DNA of 64,000 nt from Tamilnaduibacter salinus (GTDB lineage Bacteria; Pseudomonadota; Gammaproteobacteria; Pseudomonadales; Oleiphilaceae). Position 1 is the stretch's first letter. Every line of letters starts with the position of its first letter. Positions 44,057 through 52,390 of the stretch are shown here, one piece after another. The translations under genes were made by a program, and so were the position numbers. Where the stretch lies: contig NZ_QEKQ01000002.1 of NCBI RefSeq assembly GCF_003096655.1, forward strand, positions 186,001 through 250,000. Reading direction: 5' to 3'. Under the pieces are notes generated by a model, which saw nothing but the letters and a program-made list of their open reading frames with translations, made no database searches and was not told where the DNA came from.

Positions 44057-45058
44057 ATGGAAGCCTTTGATCTGTCTGTTATATGGGCCGGAATCATCGG
44101 TCTCGGCGTCATCATGTATGTCCTGATGGATGGCTTTGACCTGGGCCTGGGCATTCTTTTCCCTTTCGCGCCGGATGAAGGTACCCGGGATGTCATGATG
44201 AATTCCGTCGCACCGGTGTGGGATGGCAATGAAACATGGCTGATTCTTGGCGGAGCGGGCCTGCTCGCCGCATTTCCGTTGGTCTATACCATTTTTCTGC
44301 CGGCGTTATACCTTGGCGTATTCCTGCTGCTGGCCGGGCTGATTTTCCGAGGCGTCGCATTCGAGTTCCGCTTCAAGGCCAATACATCGAAATATCTCTG
44401 GAACTGGGCCTTTGCCGGTGGCTCGATGCTCGCCTCCTTTGCTCAGGGAGCCGTGGTTGGCGCCTACATCCAGGGTTTTGAAACCGAGAACCTGCGCTAC
44501 GTTGGCGGTGCCCTTGACTGGCTGACACCGTTCACCGTACTGACGGGTCTCGGCCTCATGGCCGGTTACGCGTTGCTGGCCAGCACCTGGCTGATCCTTA
44601 AGAGCGAGGGACGCATACAGGACTGGGCCTACCGGATCACCATTCCGCTGCTCGTGACGGTGCTGGTGGTGTTTGCGATCGTGAGCGTCTGGACACCCAT
44701 GATCGACCCGATGGTCCGCGAGCGCTGGTTCTCGAATCTGTCGGTGATCTGGTTGTTGCCGGCGCTTGGACTGCTGTGCGCCTTCCAGATTGTTCGATCG
44801 GTCCGAAACCGCTTCGAAGGCATGCCTTTTGTGGCCACAATGGGGCTGTTCGTGTTCACGTACCTGGGTCTGATTGTCAGTCGGTGGCCCTATGTGGTCC
44901 CGCCGGATTACACCCTCTGGGACGCATCATCCGCCTGGCAGTCGCAGCTGTTCCTTCTGATCGGAGTGCTCTTTGTGATTCCGATTGTTCTTGGCTATAC
45001 CGCTTGGACCTATTGGGTCTTCCGCGGCAAAGTCCGAGAGGGAGAAGGCTATCACTGA
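44057..45058 (+). CDS. cydB: Cytochrome bd ubiquinol oxidase subunit II
   Basis: 333 residues, about nine membrane helices, with the family opening WAGIIGLGVIMYVLMDGFDL and GNETWLILGG. Completes the bd oxidase with subunit I. Starts two bases after the cydA stop with GGGAGG upstream; ends within the start region of cydD. Confidence 0.94.
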   Translation: MEAFDLSVIWAGIIGLGVIMYVLMDGFDLGLGILFPFAPDEGTRDVMMNSVAPVWDGNETWLILGGAGLLAAFPLVYTIFLPALYLGVFLLLAGLIFRGVAFEFRFKANTSKYLWNWAFAGGSMLASFAQGAVVGAYIQGFETENLRYVGGALDWLTPFTVLTGLGLMAGYALLASTWLILKSEGRIQDWAYRITIPLLVTVLVVFAIVSVWTPMIDPMVRERWFSNLSVIWLLPALGLLCAFQIVRSVRNRFEGMPFVATMGLFVFTYLGLIVSRWPYVVPPDYTLWDASSAWQSQLFLLIGVLFVIPIVLGYTAWTYWVFRGKVREGEGYH

Positions 45059-46730
45059 AGCCCGCCGTAACAGGCCCGGCCAGGCCCTGCTCCGCCGGCT
45101 GTGCGAAGGCAGTCGGGGTCTGGTCCACCTGAGTGTGGTTGCTGGAGCCCTGTCGACGGTCGCTCTGGTAGTGCAGCTTGGGCTGGTTGCCTGGATTGTG
45201 GATCAGGTGGTGATGCGCGGCCAGCCGATTGCCCATCAGGGACCGCCTCTTGCGGGTGTCGCGTTGGCCATTGCCATCAGGGCAGTCGCTCAGCTGGCTC
45301 GTGACTGGATTGCTGTGCGCGCCAGCGATCGGGTTCGGGACGACGTCCGGCGGGAGCTGCTCAGCCGGTGGGCCACCCTGGGGCCGGTTGCAACCAATGA
45401 CAGCCCAGCCGCCAGGGCGAGCGCCTGGGATGACCAGGTGGAAGCCCTGCACGGCCATATTGCCCACTATGTGCCACAGAGCCGGCTCAGTGTTCTTTCC
45501 CCTCTGCTCATCGTCGGGGTCGTCATGACACTGGATGCCGTTGCAGGCACCTTCCTGCTCTTCGCAGCACCGCTGATTCCGTTGTTTATGGCGCTCGTCG
45601 GAATGGGCGCAGAGCGGTACAACCAGCAGCATTTCGAAACCCTTGCCCACCTCTCCGGCCATTTTCTGGATCGGATGCGGGCGATGACGACGCTACAGCT
45701 TTTCGGGCATATCGGCGCCACGCGTCGGGACATTGCAAGGCGGACCGACGATTACCGGCGGATTACGATGAAGACGCTGCGCATCGCGTTCCTGTCGTCT
45801 GCGGTGCTGGAGTTTTTTGCGGCGGTATCGATCGCCGTCATCGCGATGTACGTGGGGTTCGCCCTGCTGGGCAGTCTCTCGGTCGGCCCGGCGAAGGATC
45901 TCACCCTATTTTCAGGCCTGTTTATCCTGTTGCTTGCGCCAGAGTTTTTCCAGCCACTACGCCAACTCGCCCTGCACTATCACGACCGGGCGGCGGCACT
46001 GGGAGCAGCAGCTAACCTGGAGCGCCATCTGTCAGTGGCGCTGCCGGTCCCGACGACACCGCCCGAAGCCATTCAACCCGACCGTATTGCGGATGGTATC
46101 GAGCTGCGGCGTCTGTCCCTTGGCTTTCCCGGTAAAGCGATGGTGCTTGACGGCGTCGACCTGACAGTTGCCAAGGGCGAGTGCCTGGTCCTGACCGGGG
46201 CCTCCGGAGCGGGTAAAAGTAGCCTGCTGCACCTGATCGCTGGATTCCGTCAACCTGATGCTGGCGAGGTCCGAGTGTTTGGGAATCCCCCCGGAACTCA
46301 GCCATTTGGCTGGCTTGGCCAGCACCCGTATCTCATGCAGGGCAGTTGGGCGGATAACCTGCGTCTTGTGTGCCCAAAGGCCAGCGACGATGATATTGAG
46401 GCCGCTCTCACCCGGGCGGGGCTGGGGGCACTGGTTGCGGAGCGGCCCGCGGGCATCCATTCCCCGCTGTCCGAAACAGGCGTCGGTTTATCGGGTGGCC
46501 AGGCCAGACGCCTGGCCCTGGCCCGGACGTTTCTCGCCGATTATCCCCTCGTACTGCTGGATGAGCCGACCGCAGCGCTGGACCGGGAAACCGAGGTACT
46601 GGTGCTAGATGCGATCCAACGCCTGATTGATGGCCGCCGGACCATCATCATTGCGAGCCATCACCCGGAAGTGCTGACGCTCGCATCCCGGGTACTGGCG
46701 ATTGAAGACGGTGAGGTGCGCGATGCGTGA
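44985..46730 (+). CDS. cydD: Thiol/glutathione ABC exporter subunit CydD
   Basis: ABC half-transporter needed for cytochrome bd assembly; with CydC it exports glutathione/cysteine. Six-helix domain (about 50-330), then ATPase domain with Walker A GASGAGKSS, signature LSGGQARR and Walker B LLDEP. The start is uncertain: homologues begin close to position 45051, but there is no ATG, GTG or TTG there; a purine-rich GGGAGAAGG (45040-45048) precedes an ATC codon. In-frame TTGs at 44985 and 44991 lie inside cydB and a GTG at 45135 would cut into the first helix. Confidence 0.9.
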   Translation: MFLAIPLGPIGSSAAKSEREKAITEARRNRPGQALLRRLCEGSRGLVHLSVVAGALSTVALVVQLGLVAWIVDQVVMRGQPIAHQGPPLAGVALAIAIRAVAQLARDWIAVRASDRVRDDVRRELLSRWATLGPVATNDSPAARASAWDDQVEALHGHIAHYVPQSRLSVLSPLLIVGVVMTLDAVAGTFLLFAAPLIPLFMALVGMGAERYNQQHFETLAHLSGHFLDRMRAMTTLQLFGHIGATRRDIARRTDDYRRITMKTLRIAFLSSAVLEFFAAVSIAVIAMYVGFALLGSLSVGPAKDLTLFSGLFILLLAPEFFQPLRQLALHYHDRAAALGAAANLERHLSVALPVPTTPPEAIQPDRIADGIELRRLSLGFPGKAMVLDGVDLTVAKGECLVLTGASGAGKSSLLHLIAGFRQPDAGEVRVFGNPPGTQPFGWLGQHPYLMQGSWADNLRLVCPKASDDDIEAALTRAGLGALVAERPAGIHSPLSETGVGLSGGQARRLALARTFLADYPLVLLDEPTAALDRETEVLVLDAIQRLIDGRRTIIIASHHPEVLTLASRVLAIEDGEVRDA

Positions 46731-48351
46731 GTTATGGCCCTGGTTACGTACGCTTGATCGTTACCGCTGGCGGCTGGCCGGGGGCGCCGTGCTGCTACTG
46801 CTGACGGTGCTGTCCGGCATTGGTCTGCTGGGTCTTTCCGGCTGGTTCCTCACGGCCACTGCTATGGCGGGAGCGGCCGGAACCATGCTGAACATCTATC
46901 TGCCAGGTGGCGGAATCCGGTTCTTTGCCCTGAGCCGAACGGTGACACGCTATCTGGAGCGGCTCGCCAACCATGACACGGTGTTGAGGTTACTCGCCGA
47001 CTTCCGGGTTCGTCTGTTTGACCGGTTTGCCCGCCAGTCCCACGAGCAGCGTAATCAGGAACGAACAATGAACCGGCTCAACCGAATGACCCGGGATCTG
47101 GATGCGCTCGACAACCTCTTTCTTCGGCTGATCGCCCCCCTGGGCGTTGCCGTGCTGGCATCTCTGGTGGTGTCTGTTCTGTCGCTGCTGATTGACCGCC
47201 GTCTGGCAGTCGAAGTGGGTGTCGTTCTTCTGAGCACCACCGCCGTGGTGTCAGTCGGGTGCGCCCTGCTCAGCCGTCGCCAGGCGCGCCGCGAAAGCAC
47301 AGGACGTGAGGCCCTTCGTGCCGAGCTTGTTGCCTCGCTTGATGGAATGGCGGAGCTGCAGGCCGCCGGCCTGTTAACCGCCGATCAGGAACGCCTTCTT
47401 GAGCAGGACCGACGGATACGACGGGACCAGGCAGGACCGGCCCGGCTAGCCGCATTGGCTCAAAGTCTGGCAACCATTGCCGTGCAGGGGCTGGCCGTTT
47501 GGGCGCTTGTTCGGGGACTGGCCGCCGACCAGACAGCCATCGCGGTACTGGTTGCGCTCGGGATTCTCGGGGCGGGTGAGGCGCTGGCCGCCCTCCCACC
47601 CGCCTTCTCTCGCTGGGGCGCGACGGTCGCCTCCGCGGCCCGGCTTAACAACACCGAAGCCGAGTCCGCAGAGGGTTTGAGGCCATCCCCACCCGAATGG
47701 CCCGGTAACGATGCACTGATTCTCGACAATGTCAGCGTGCGAACGCCGGATGGGCTCTACCGTGTCCGGGATCTGTCCCTCACCGCCCAACCCGGGGAAT
47801 GGGTTGGTATCGTCGGGCCGTCCGGGTCCGGAAAGTCCACGGTGGCGAGCCTGATCGCAGGCCTCATGCAACCGACAGAAGGACACGTCCTACGGAACGG
47901 CCGGATAGTGCCTCCGGTTCATGACGGATACCTGGTGGACCAGGCCGCTCAACTGGCCTGCCTGATGCAGGAAACCGAACTGATCAGCGGCACCGTTCGG
48001 GACAACCTCTGCCTGGGTGCTCCCAACGCCACTGACGCGGCGTGCTGGTCAGCACTGGAAACGGCGGAGCTCGCATCGACGGTTCGTCTCTGGCAGGACG
48101 GTCTGCAAAGCCGGGTTGGCCCTGCCGGCCGGCAATTATCGGGTGGTGAAGCGCGCCGGCTGGCCCTCGCGCGGACACTGATGCCGGGCTCGCCGTTTGT
48201 TCTCCTCGACGAGCCGTTCACCGGGATTGACCGTCCGACGGTTGGGCAGATTCGGGCCAACCTCCGCCGTGCGCTTCAGGGAACGACCGGCATCGCACTG
48301 GCGCACGATGAGGCGGCCCTTCCTCCGGTCGACCGGGTGGTTCGACTCTGA
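46723..48351 (+). CDS. cydC: Thiol/glutathione ABC exporter subunit CydC
   Basis: 542-residue partner of CydD. ATG at 46723 lies inside the end of cydD (8-base overlap), preceded by GAGG. Membrane domain begins LRTLDRYRWRLAGGAVLLLL; conserved SGWFLTATAMAG and FFALSRTVTRYLERL. ATPase: Walker A GPSGSGKST, signature LSGGEARR, Walker B VLLDEP. Last gene of the operon. Confidence 0.94.
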   Translation: MRELWPWLRTLDRYRWRLAGGAVLLLLTVLSGIGLLGLSGWFLTATAMAGAAGTMLNIYLPGGGIRFFALSRTVTRYLERLANHDTVLRLLADFRVRLFDRFARQSHEQRNQERTMNRLNRMTRDLDALDNLFLRLIAPLGVAVLASLVVSVLSLLIDRRLAVEVGVVLLSTTAVVSVGCALLSRRQARRESTGREALRAELVASLDGMAELQAAGLLTADQERLLEQDRRIRRDQAGPARLAALAQSLATIAVQGLAVWALVRGLAADQTAIAVLVALGILGAGEALAALPPAFSRWGATVASAARLNNTEAESAEGLRPSPPEWPGNDALILDNVSVRTPDGLYRVRDLSLTAQPGEWVGIVGPSGSGKSTVASLIAGLMQPTEGHVLRNGRIVPPVHDGYLVDQAAQLACLMQETELISGTVRDNLCLGAPNATDAACWSALETAELASTVRLWQDGLQSRVGPAGRQLSGGEARRLALARTLMPGSPFVLLDEPFTGIDRPTVGQIRANLRRALQGTTGIALAHDEAALPPVDRVVRL

Positions 48352-48368
48352 GGCGGTTCGTTAGCCGG

Positions 48369-49604
48369 TCAACGATTCTCCAGCACTTCGAAACGCAGAC
48401 CGGCATTGTCCTGCAGCCGATCAATCAGCTTCTGCCCCAGATAGGATGACGGCGTCCAGAAACCACCGGGCCGATCCTCGCCGGCATCAAAGGCCAGGCA
48501 CATGGCGGCTTCGCCCAGCATCTTACCGGTGGAGCCATACCCGGGGTCCCGGTCACCGGTCACCTTGGTGCGGATGACCCGGCCATCACTGGCATGGCCA
48601 ACGAAACGCAGGTCATAGAAGCCCGATTCCTGTGACTGGCGACTGGGGCCTTCACCCGGTTTGGGAACGACGAACGTCTCCAGTGCCCAACGGGTTGGCG
48701 CAATCGCGCTGGCCGCCAGAAATCCCCCGATACCGGCGGCCATGGCCATGCCCTGAAGACGCCCCTTGAGGCCTTTCCCGGTAAGCATGGCCTCGTCGTA
48801 GGCGAACTCCTGACCGTAGACCGCATCCTGTATCGCGTTGGATCGATGGACAATCCGGGTATTGATGGCTGCCATGACGAACGGCGCGGTCCAGGCACCG
48901 AAATCCGGATCAAACTCGGCCGACTTCACGTTGGGTTGGCGTCGGCTGGACTTGAAACCGGAGGGGCACAGAGAGAACGGGTTGGCCAGTTCCTTTCTGA
49001 GAGCCGGATCGCTGGCTGCCTCTTTCGCGACATTCATCAGACTGGCGACCGTGCCGCCGGAAAATTCGCCTTTTGCCGCCCGAACTCGCATCTTGACCGT
49101 GGGACAGGCGCTGCCGATCTGCGCCATGGCCTGCTGCTGGAGAAAGTGAACGCCCATATCGGACGGAATGGAATCAAACCCGCAACAATGTACGATGTGG
49201 GCACCGCTGGCGCGGGCATCGTCCTCGTAGCGGGCGATCATCTGCCGAATCCACTGGACTTCTCCCGTAAGATCGCAATAGTCCGTGCCCTCCTGGGCAC
49301 ACACGCGAACCAGCGGCTCACCGTAGAGCGCGTACGGGCCGACCGTGGAGACCACGACGCGCGTCCGCTGAACCATGGCGCGCAGTGACGATTCATTGCC
49401 GGCATCGGCCACCACCACCGGGAGATCAGCCGCCGCATTGCCCAGTTCCGCCCGGGTCGCTTCCAGTTTGCTCTCGTTCCGCCCGGCAATGGCCCAGCGA
49501 AGCGTCCCACCGGTTCCGTACTGCTCCAGCAGGTAACGTGTCAGTATCTGGCCCACGAAACTCGTGGCGCCAAAGACGACGATGTCGTACTCAGGCTGCA
49601 TCAT
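48369..49604 (-). CDS. Saccharopine dehydrogenase-like NAD(P)-binding protein (putative trans-acting enoyl reductase)
   Basis: 411 residues. N-terminal Rossmann motif FGATSFVGQILTRYL and STVGPYALYGEPLV, and the family block YCDLTGEVQWIRQM are those of the saccharopine dehydrogenase-like/trans-acting enoyl reductase group (Rv2953-like). True lysine metabolism is unlikely. In bacteria it is a reductase of unknown substrate, probably lipid-related. Convergent with cydC. Confidence 0.82.
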   Translation of the reverse strand: MMQPEYDIVVFGATSFVGQILTRYLLEQYGTGGTLRWAIAGRNESKLEATRAELGNAAADLPVVVADAGNESSLRAMVQRTRVVVSTVGPYALYGEPLVRVCAQEGTDYCDLTGEVQWIRQMIARYEDDARASGAHIVHCCGFDSIPSDMGVHFLQQQAMAQIGSACPTVKMRVRAAKGEFSGGTVASLMNVAKEAASDPALRKELANPFSLCPSGFKSSRRQPNVKSAEFDPDFGAWTAPFVMAAINTRIVHRSNAIQDAVYGQEFAYDEAMLTGKGLKGRLQGMAMAAGIGGFLAASAIAPTRWALETFVVPKPGEGPSRQSQESGFYDLRFVGHASDGRVIRTKVTGDRDPGYGSTGKMLGEAAMCLAFDAGEDRPGGFWTPSSYLGQKLIDRLQDNAGLRFEVLENR

Positions 49605-49659
49605 TCCATTTTCCTTATTGGTGTTGCTGTGGTATCGAAGGTATCCGCATGGTAGCGGG

Positions 49660-50073
49660 TTACGTCCGTTGAGACGACCGGGCCACCATCACGAGCATGA
49701 ACAGGGCCACGCCAAGTCCCCAGAAGCCGTTCAGCAACAATCCGCCGGCCCAGGTCTGCGCCGTCACATCGATGCCTTTGAGCGGAAAGACCACGAGCAT
49801 CGCCACCACAGTCGGCCCGATTGCCCCTGCGATGATCGCCAGGGACCAGTATCCGGCCGTCCCGAGACCGCGGATCAATGCCCAGACCGGAAGGCCCCAA
49901 AGACCACCGAAAAACGCCAGTGAGAGGACGGAGGGAACGCCAAGCGGGGGCACGGGCGTCATATTGAATGGCGGAGCGGGGACGACACCGGCCAGGTAAA
50001 ACGCCGCAAACAGGCCCTGATGGAAAATCAGCGTTGCCAGAAAACCGGCCACAAAGGCTTTGAACCACGTCAT
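49660..50073 (-). CDS. Four-helix membrane protein of unknown function
   Basis: 137 residues with four hydrophobic segments (about 5-27, 45-65, 75-95, 108-130). The start at 50073 has GGGAG about 10 bases upstream; the longer open frame before it crosses a promoter-like spacer. No family recognised beyond a small uncharacterised membrane protein. 55 bases after the reductase start, divergent orientation is not seen, so it may be transcribed first and run into the reductase gene. Confidence 0.65.
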   Translation of the reverse strand: MTWFKAFVAGFLATLIFHQGLFAAFYLAGVVPAPPFNMTPVPPLGVPSVLSLAFFGGLWGLPVWALIRGLGTAGYWSLAIIAGAIGPTVVAMLVVFPLKGIDVTAQTWAGGLLLNGFWGLGVALFMLVMVARSSQRT

Positions 50074-50264
50074 GATCGAATGTCTCCCTGGTTGAGTGTG
50101 CACGGTGCTACGAACGCAAATGCTCTTTGGACCGGGGTGTCGCCGGATACGGTACGGCCCCGGCAGCTCGGCCAATCGAAAGTGCAGTGATGTCCCCCAC
50201 ACTATGGGCGTTTGGGCGACCACCCTGCAGACAACGACAAAACCGCAGGAGAGGTGACAATAGC

Positions 50265-50606
50265 ATGTTAGTCGGTCTGGTCATTGTATTGCTGGTCCTG
50301 ATTGCGGTTCAGGCATGGCTGCTCTACGCCGCCCGCCGCCAACGCCAGAATCTGGAAAAAGCGCTGGAAACGGTCGAAAGCCTATCGGACGGCAGCGTCA
50401 GTGATGCCGAACCCGAAATGGTCCTGACGTTACGGGTCATTGATCCGATTGGGGTGGCCAAGCGGGAGTCCCGCTCCGCCCGGGTCGTCGCAGATTACCT
50501 GCCCGTGCTGGTTCGGAAGCAGGTCTACCAGCAGGTGATCCGCGAAGTCGGTGCTGAGTTGTCCGAGCGTGGTATCGATGCGGACCTGAATATTGAGTAC
50601 CGGTGA
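50265..50606 (+). CDS. Small membrane-anchored protein of unknown function (upstream of a partner)
   Basis: 113 residues: one N-terminal membrane helix (LVGLVIVLLVLIAVQAWLL), a short coiled coil, and a small alpha/beta domain (MVLTLRVIDPIGVAKRESR). AGGAGAGG precedes the ATG. Coupled to the next gene, which starts 7 bases after its stop. No family recognised. Confidence 0.6.
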   Translation: MLVGLVIVLLVLIAVQAWLLYAARRQRQNLEKALETVESLSDGSVSDAEPEMVLTLRVIDPIGVAKRESRSARVVADYLPVLVRKQVYQQVIREVGAELSERGIDADLNIEYR

Positions 50607-50613
50607 GGTGGGA

Positions 50614-51036
50614 ATGATTACGATGGCACTGGTCCTGACAGTCGTGGCGGTGATTCTCAGCGCGGTAACGGCCCGCTCTTTGATGGTCGGCCGGCACCGT
50701 CTGCGGCATCTGGAAGCCCAGTTGGCCGCCGTGCGCAGCCGCATACGAAAGTCCGATCAGGATGCGATTGAGGCGGACAACAAACGGCGTGCCCTGGAGC
50801 AGTCTGTGGAAGGGGGTGCGACAGCCGTGGAAGTCATTCACCGGGCGATCTCGGAAACCACCTTCTCGGTCATCGACCGGCTTGCAACCAGTGAACGCAT
50901 CCGCGCCGGCAGCCAACAGGCCCGGGAGGTTCACGACGAGACCGCGCGTGGCGTCTACCGGACGATCCGGGTGGCCAATAAGCAGATCCACTCACTGGCC
51001 GAGGCGCTGCGCAATTCCAGTAACAAAAATGACTGA
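50614..51036 (+). CDS. Small membrane-anchored coiled-coil protein of unknown function
   Basis: 140 residues: N-terminal membrane helix (MALVLTVVAVILSAVTARSL), coiled coil (about 28-65) and a helical C-terminal domain (GATAVEVIHRAISETTF). Together with the preceding gene it forms a two-gene unit in which both products are membrane-anchored with similar topology, so they may form a complex. It ends just before the tRNA-Gly promoter. Confidence 0.6.
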   Translation: MITMALVLTVVAVILSAVTARSLMVGRHRLRHLEAQLAAVRSRIRKSDQDAIEADNKRRALEQSVEGGATAVEVIHRAISETTFSVIDRLATSERIRAGSQQAREVHDETARGVYRTIRVANKQIHSLAEALRNSSNKND

Positions 51037-51041
51037 AGGTG

Positions 51042-51069
51042 TTGACGGCCCGCCGTTTATCGGTAAAAT
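51042..51069 (+). promoter_or_regulatory. Sigma-70 promoter of the tRNA-Gly/tRNA-Cys operon
   Basis: TTGACG (51042-51047) and TAAAAT (51064-51069) are 16 bases apart, about 94 bases before tRNA-Gly. The leader holds a perfect GAGCGC/GCGCTC hairpin. Confidence 0.7.
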
Positions 51070-51162
51070 GCGCGCTGTCCTGATCGAGCGCAACGCGCTC
51101 ACGAAGGGGCTGAGGCGGCCATTCTTTGGAATGTGATCTGCCCTGCCCCATTCAGGCGTCAA

Positions 51163-51237
51163 GCGGGAATAGCTCAGTGGTAGAGCATCGCCTTGCCAAG
51201 GCGAGGGTCGCGAGTTCGAATCTCGTTTCCCGCTCCA
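51163..51237 (+). tRNA. tRNA-Gly (anticodon GCC)
   Basis: Acceptor GCGGGAA / TTCCCGC, anticodon GCC in CTTGCCAAG, T-arm GAGTTCGAATCTC, encoded CCA at 51235-51237. Position upstream of tRNA-Cys and pgsA is the gammaproteobacterial norm. Confidence 0.97.
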
Positions 51238-51307
51238 ATTTCCAGTTTGTCTCGACTGGAGATGAAGGTGACTTCAGAGACCCCCCAACCTGATCCAGGT
51301 TGCACCC

Positions 51308-51381
51308 GGCGCGGTGGCAGAGTGGTTATGCAGCGGACTGCAACTCCGTGTACGCCGGTTCGATTCCGACCCGCGCCTCCA
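51308..51381 (+). tRNA. tRNA-Cys (anticodon GCA)
   Basis: Acceptor GGCGCGG / CCGCGCC, anticodon GCA in CTGCAAC, T-arm CCGGTTCGATTCCGA, encoded CCA at the end. 70 bases after tRNA-Gly; both probably come from one transcript. Confidence 0.97.
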
Positions 51382-51495
51382 ATTTCTTTCTTCCGGTTTC
51401 CTCATCTGACGCCAATGCGTCTGCATGGTTTGCCGACCCACGCCTGAACCACCCGCAGCTCTGACAGGACCCGCCATCCTTAACGTAGCCGATGT

Positions 51496-51662
51496 CTCCG
51501 ACTTCGGAGTCGCCCGCCAGGGCGACCGGTTCCGGCTCTCGACGAAGGTGCCTGGGACCGGCTGGTAATCATTGCCTACGCTGCATTTGATGGTCGTCCC
51601 TGACGCCAAATGCGACCGCGACATCCCTGTCGCTCCTCCGGCAATGACCACCAGCCGATCCC
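51496..51662. repeat. Strongly structured intergenic region (possible folded RNA or repeat)
   Basis: In the 445-base gap between tRNA-Cys and pgsA: CTCCGA/TCGGAG (51496-51501/51504-51509), GTCGCCC/GGGCGAC (51509-51515/51520-51526), and a large stem 51554-51576 against 51640-51662 (23 positions, 3 non-Watson-Crick). Inside are GCATTTG/CAAATGC (51583-51589/51606-51612) and GCGACA/TGTCGC (51618-51623/51628-51633). All three mismatches of the large stem are G-U pairs only if the minus strand is transcribed. No known RNA family recognised. Confidence 0.5.
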
Positions 51663-51710
51663 GATCAGACAACGGAGTAACCGCCGGGCGACGTCTTTTG
51701 CAACACCCTC

Positions 51711-51808
51711 TTGATGTTCGGAGGAGGCGTCAGGCTCCCTGGAAACAATAGGTTGAAGAGCATCGCTCGGCGGCCTGAAGGCCGCTCCGAACATCAATAC
51801 TCGGCCAC
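51711..51808. repeat. Palindromic intergenic repeat element, copy 2
   Basis: Related to 18806-18914: TTGATGTTCGGAG (51711-51723) is inverted as CTCCGAACATCAA (51785-51797), the inside carries GGAGGCGTCAGGCTCC and GGCGGCCTGAAGGCCGC hairpins at the same relative places as copy 1. Total length is similar. It lies just downstream of pgsA on the minus strand, where it could end that transcript. Confidence 0.7.
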
Positions 51809-51826
51809 CCTCGCGGGATGGCTGCC

Positions 51827-52387
51827 CTACTCCTGCTCTTTCGCGGGAAACAGCTCAGGCCATGCCGCATTGATATACAACACCATCGACCAGAGCGTCA
51901 GGCCGGCAGCGAGGTATAGCAGCGTCAGGCCGACCCAGGCACCGGGCTGACCGACCGGGAACGCCAGCAGCAGGATGATGGCCACCATTTGTGCAGTGGT
52001 CTTGATCTTGCCGATATACGACACGGCGACACTGGCCCGCTTACCCATCTCCGCCATCCACTCCCTGAGGGCGGAGATGACGATTTCCCGGCCGATAATG
52101 ACCGTCGCGGGTATGGTCATCAGAAAACTGTGATGCGCTTCAATCAGAACGGTCAAGGCGACAGCGACCATGACCTTGTCGGCAACCGGGTCCAGAAAGG
52201 CACCAAATGGCGTGCTCTGATCCAGGCGACGGGCCAGATACCCGTCCAGCCAGTCCGTCGCGCTGGCGATTGCAAAAATGGCAGCACTGGCACTAAAGCG
52301 CCACTCGAACGGTAGATAGAAGATGATCACGAAAGCCGGAATCATGACGATCCGGGACAGTGTCAGTATGTTCGGTAGATTCATCAT
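51827..52387 (-). CDS. pgsA: CDP-diacylglycerol-glycerol-3-phosphate 3-phosphatidyltransferase
   Basis: 186 residues; makes phosphatidylglycerol phosphate. The CDP-alcohol phosphotransferase motif is intact: D45, D48, G49, A52, R53, G62, D66, D70 ([10 protein letters not shown] ... GAFLDPVAD). Several membrane helices. Starts 3 bases after uvrC, as usual in uvrY-uvrC-pgsA operons; either of two adjacent ATGs may be used. Confidence 0.96.
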   Translation of the reverse strand: MMNLPNILTLSRIVMIPAFVIIFYLPFEWRFSASAAIFAIASATDWLDGYLARRLDQSTPFGAFLDPVADKVMVAVALTVLIEAHHSFLMTIPATVIIGREIVISALREWMAEMGKRASVAVSYIGKIKTTAQMVAIILLLAFPVGQPGAWVGLTLLYLAAGLTLWSMVLYINAAWPELFPAKEQE

Positions 52388-52390
52388 CCG

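Noticed and set aside
51274-51672. 132-codon minus-strand frame across tRNA-Cys and the structured spacer
   Set aside because: It overlaps a tRNA gene and palindromes; the peptide has no recognisable family.
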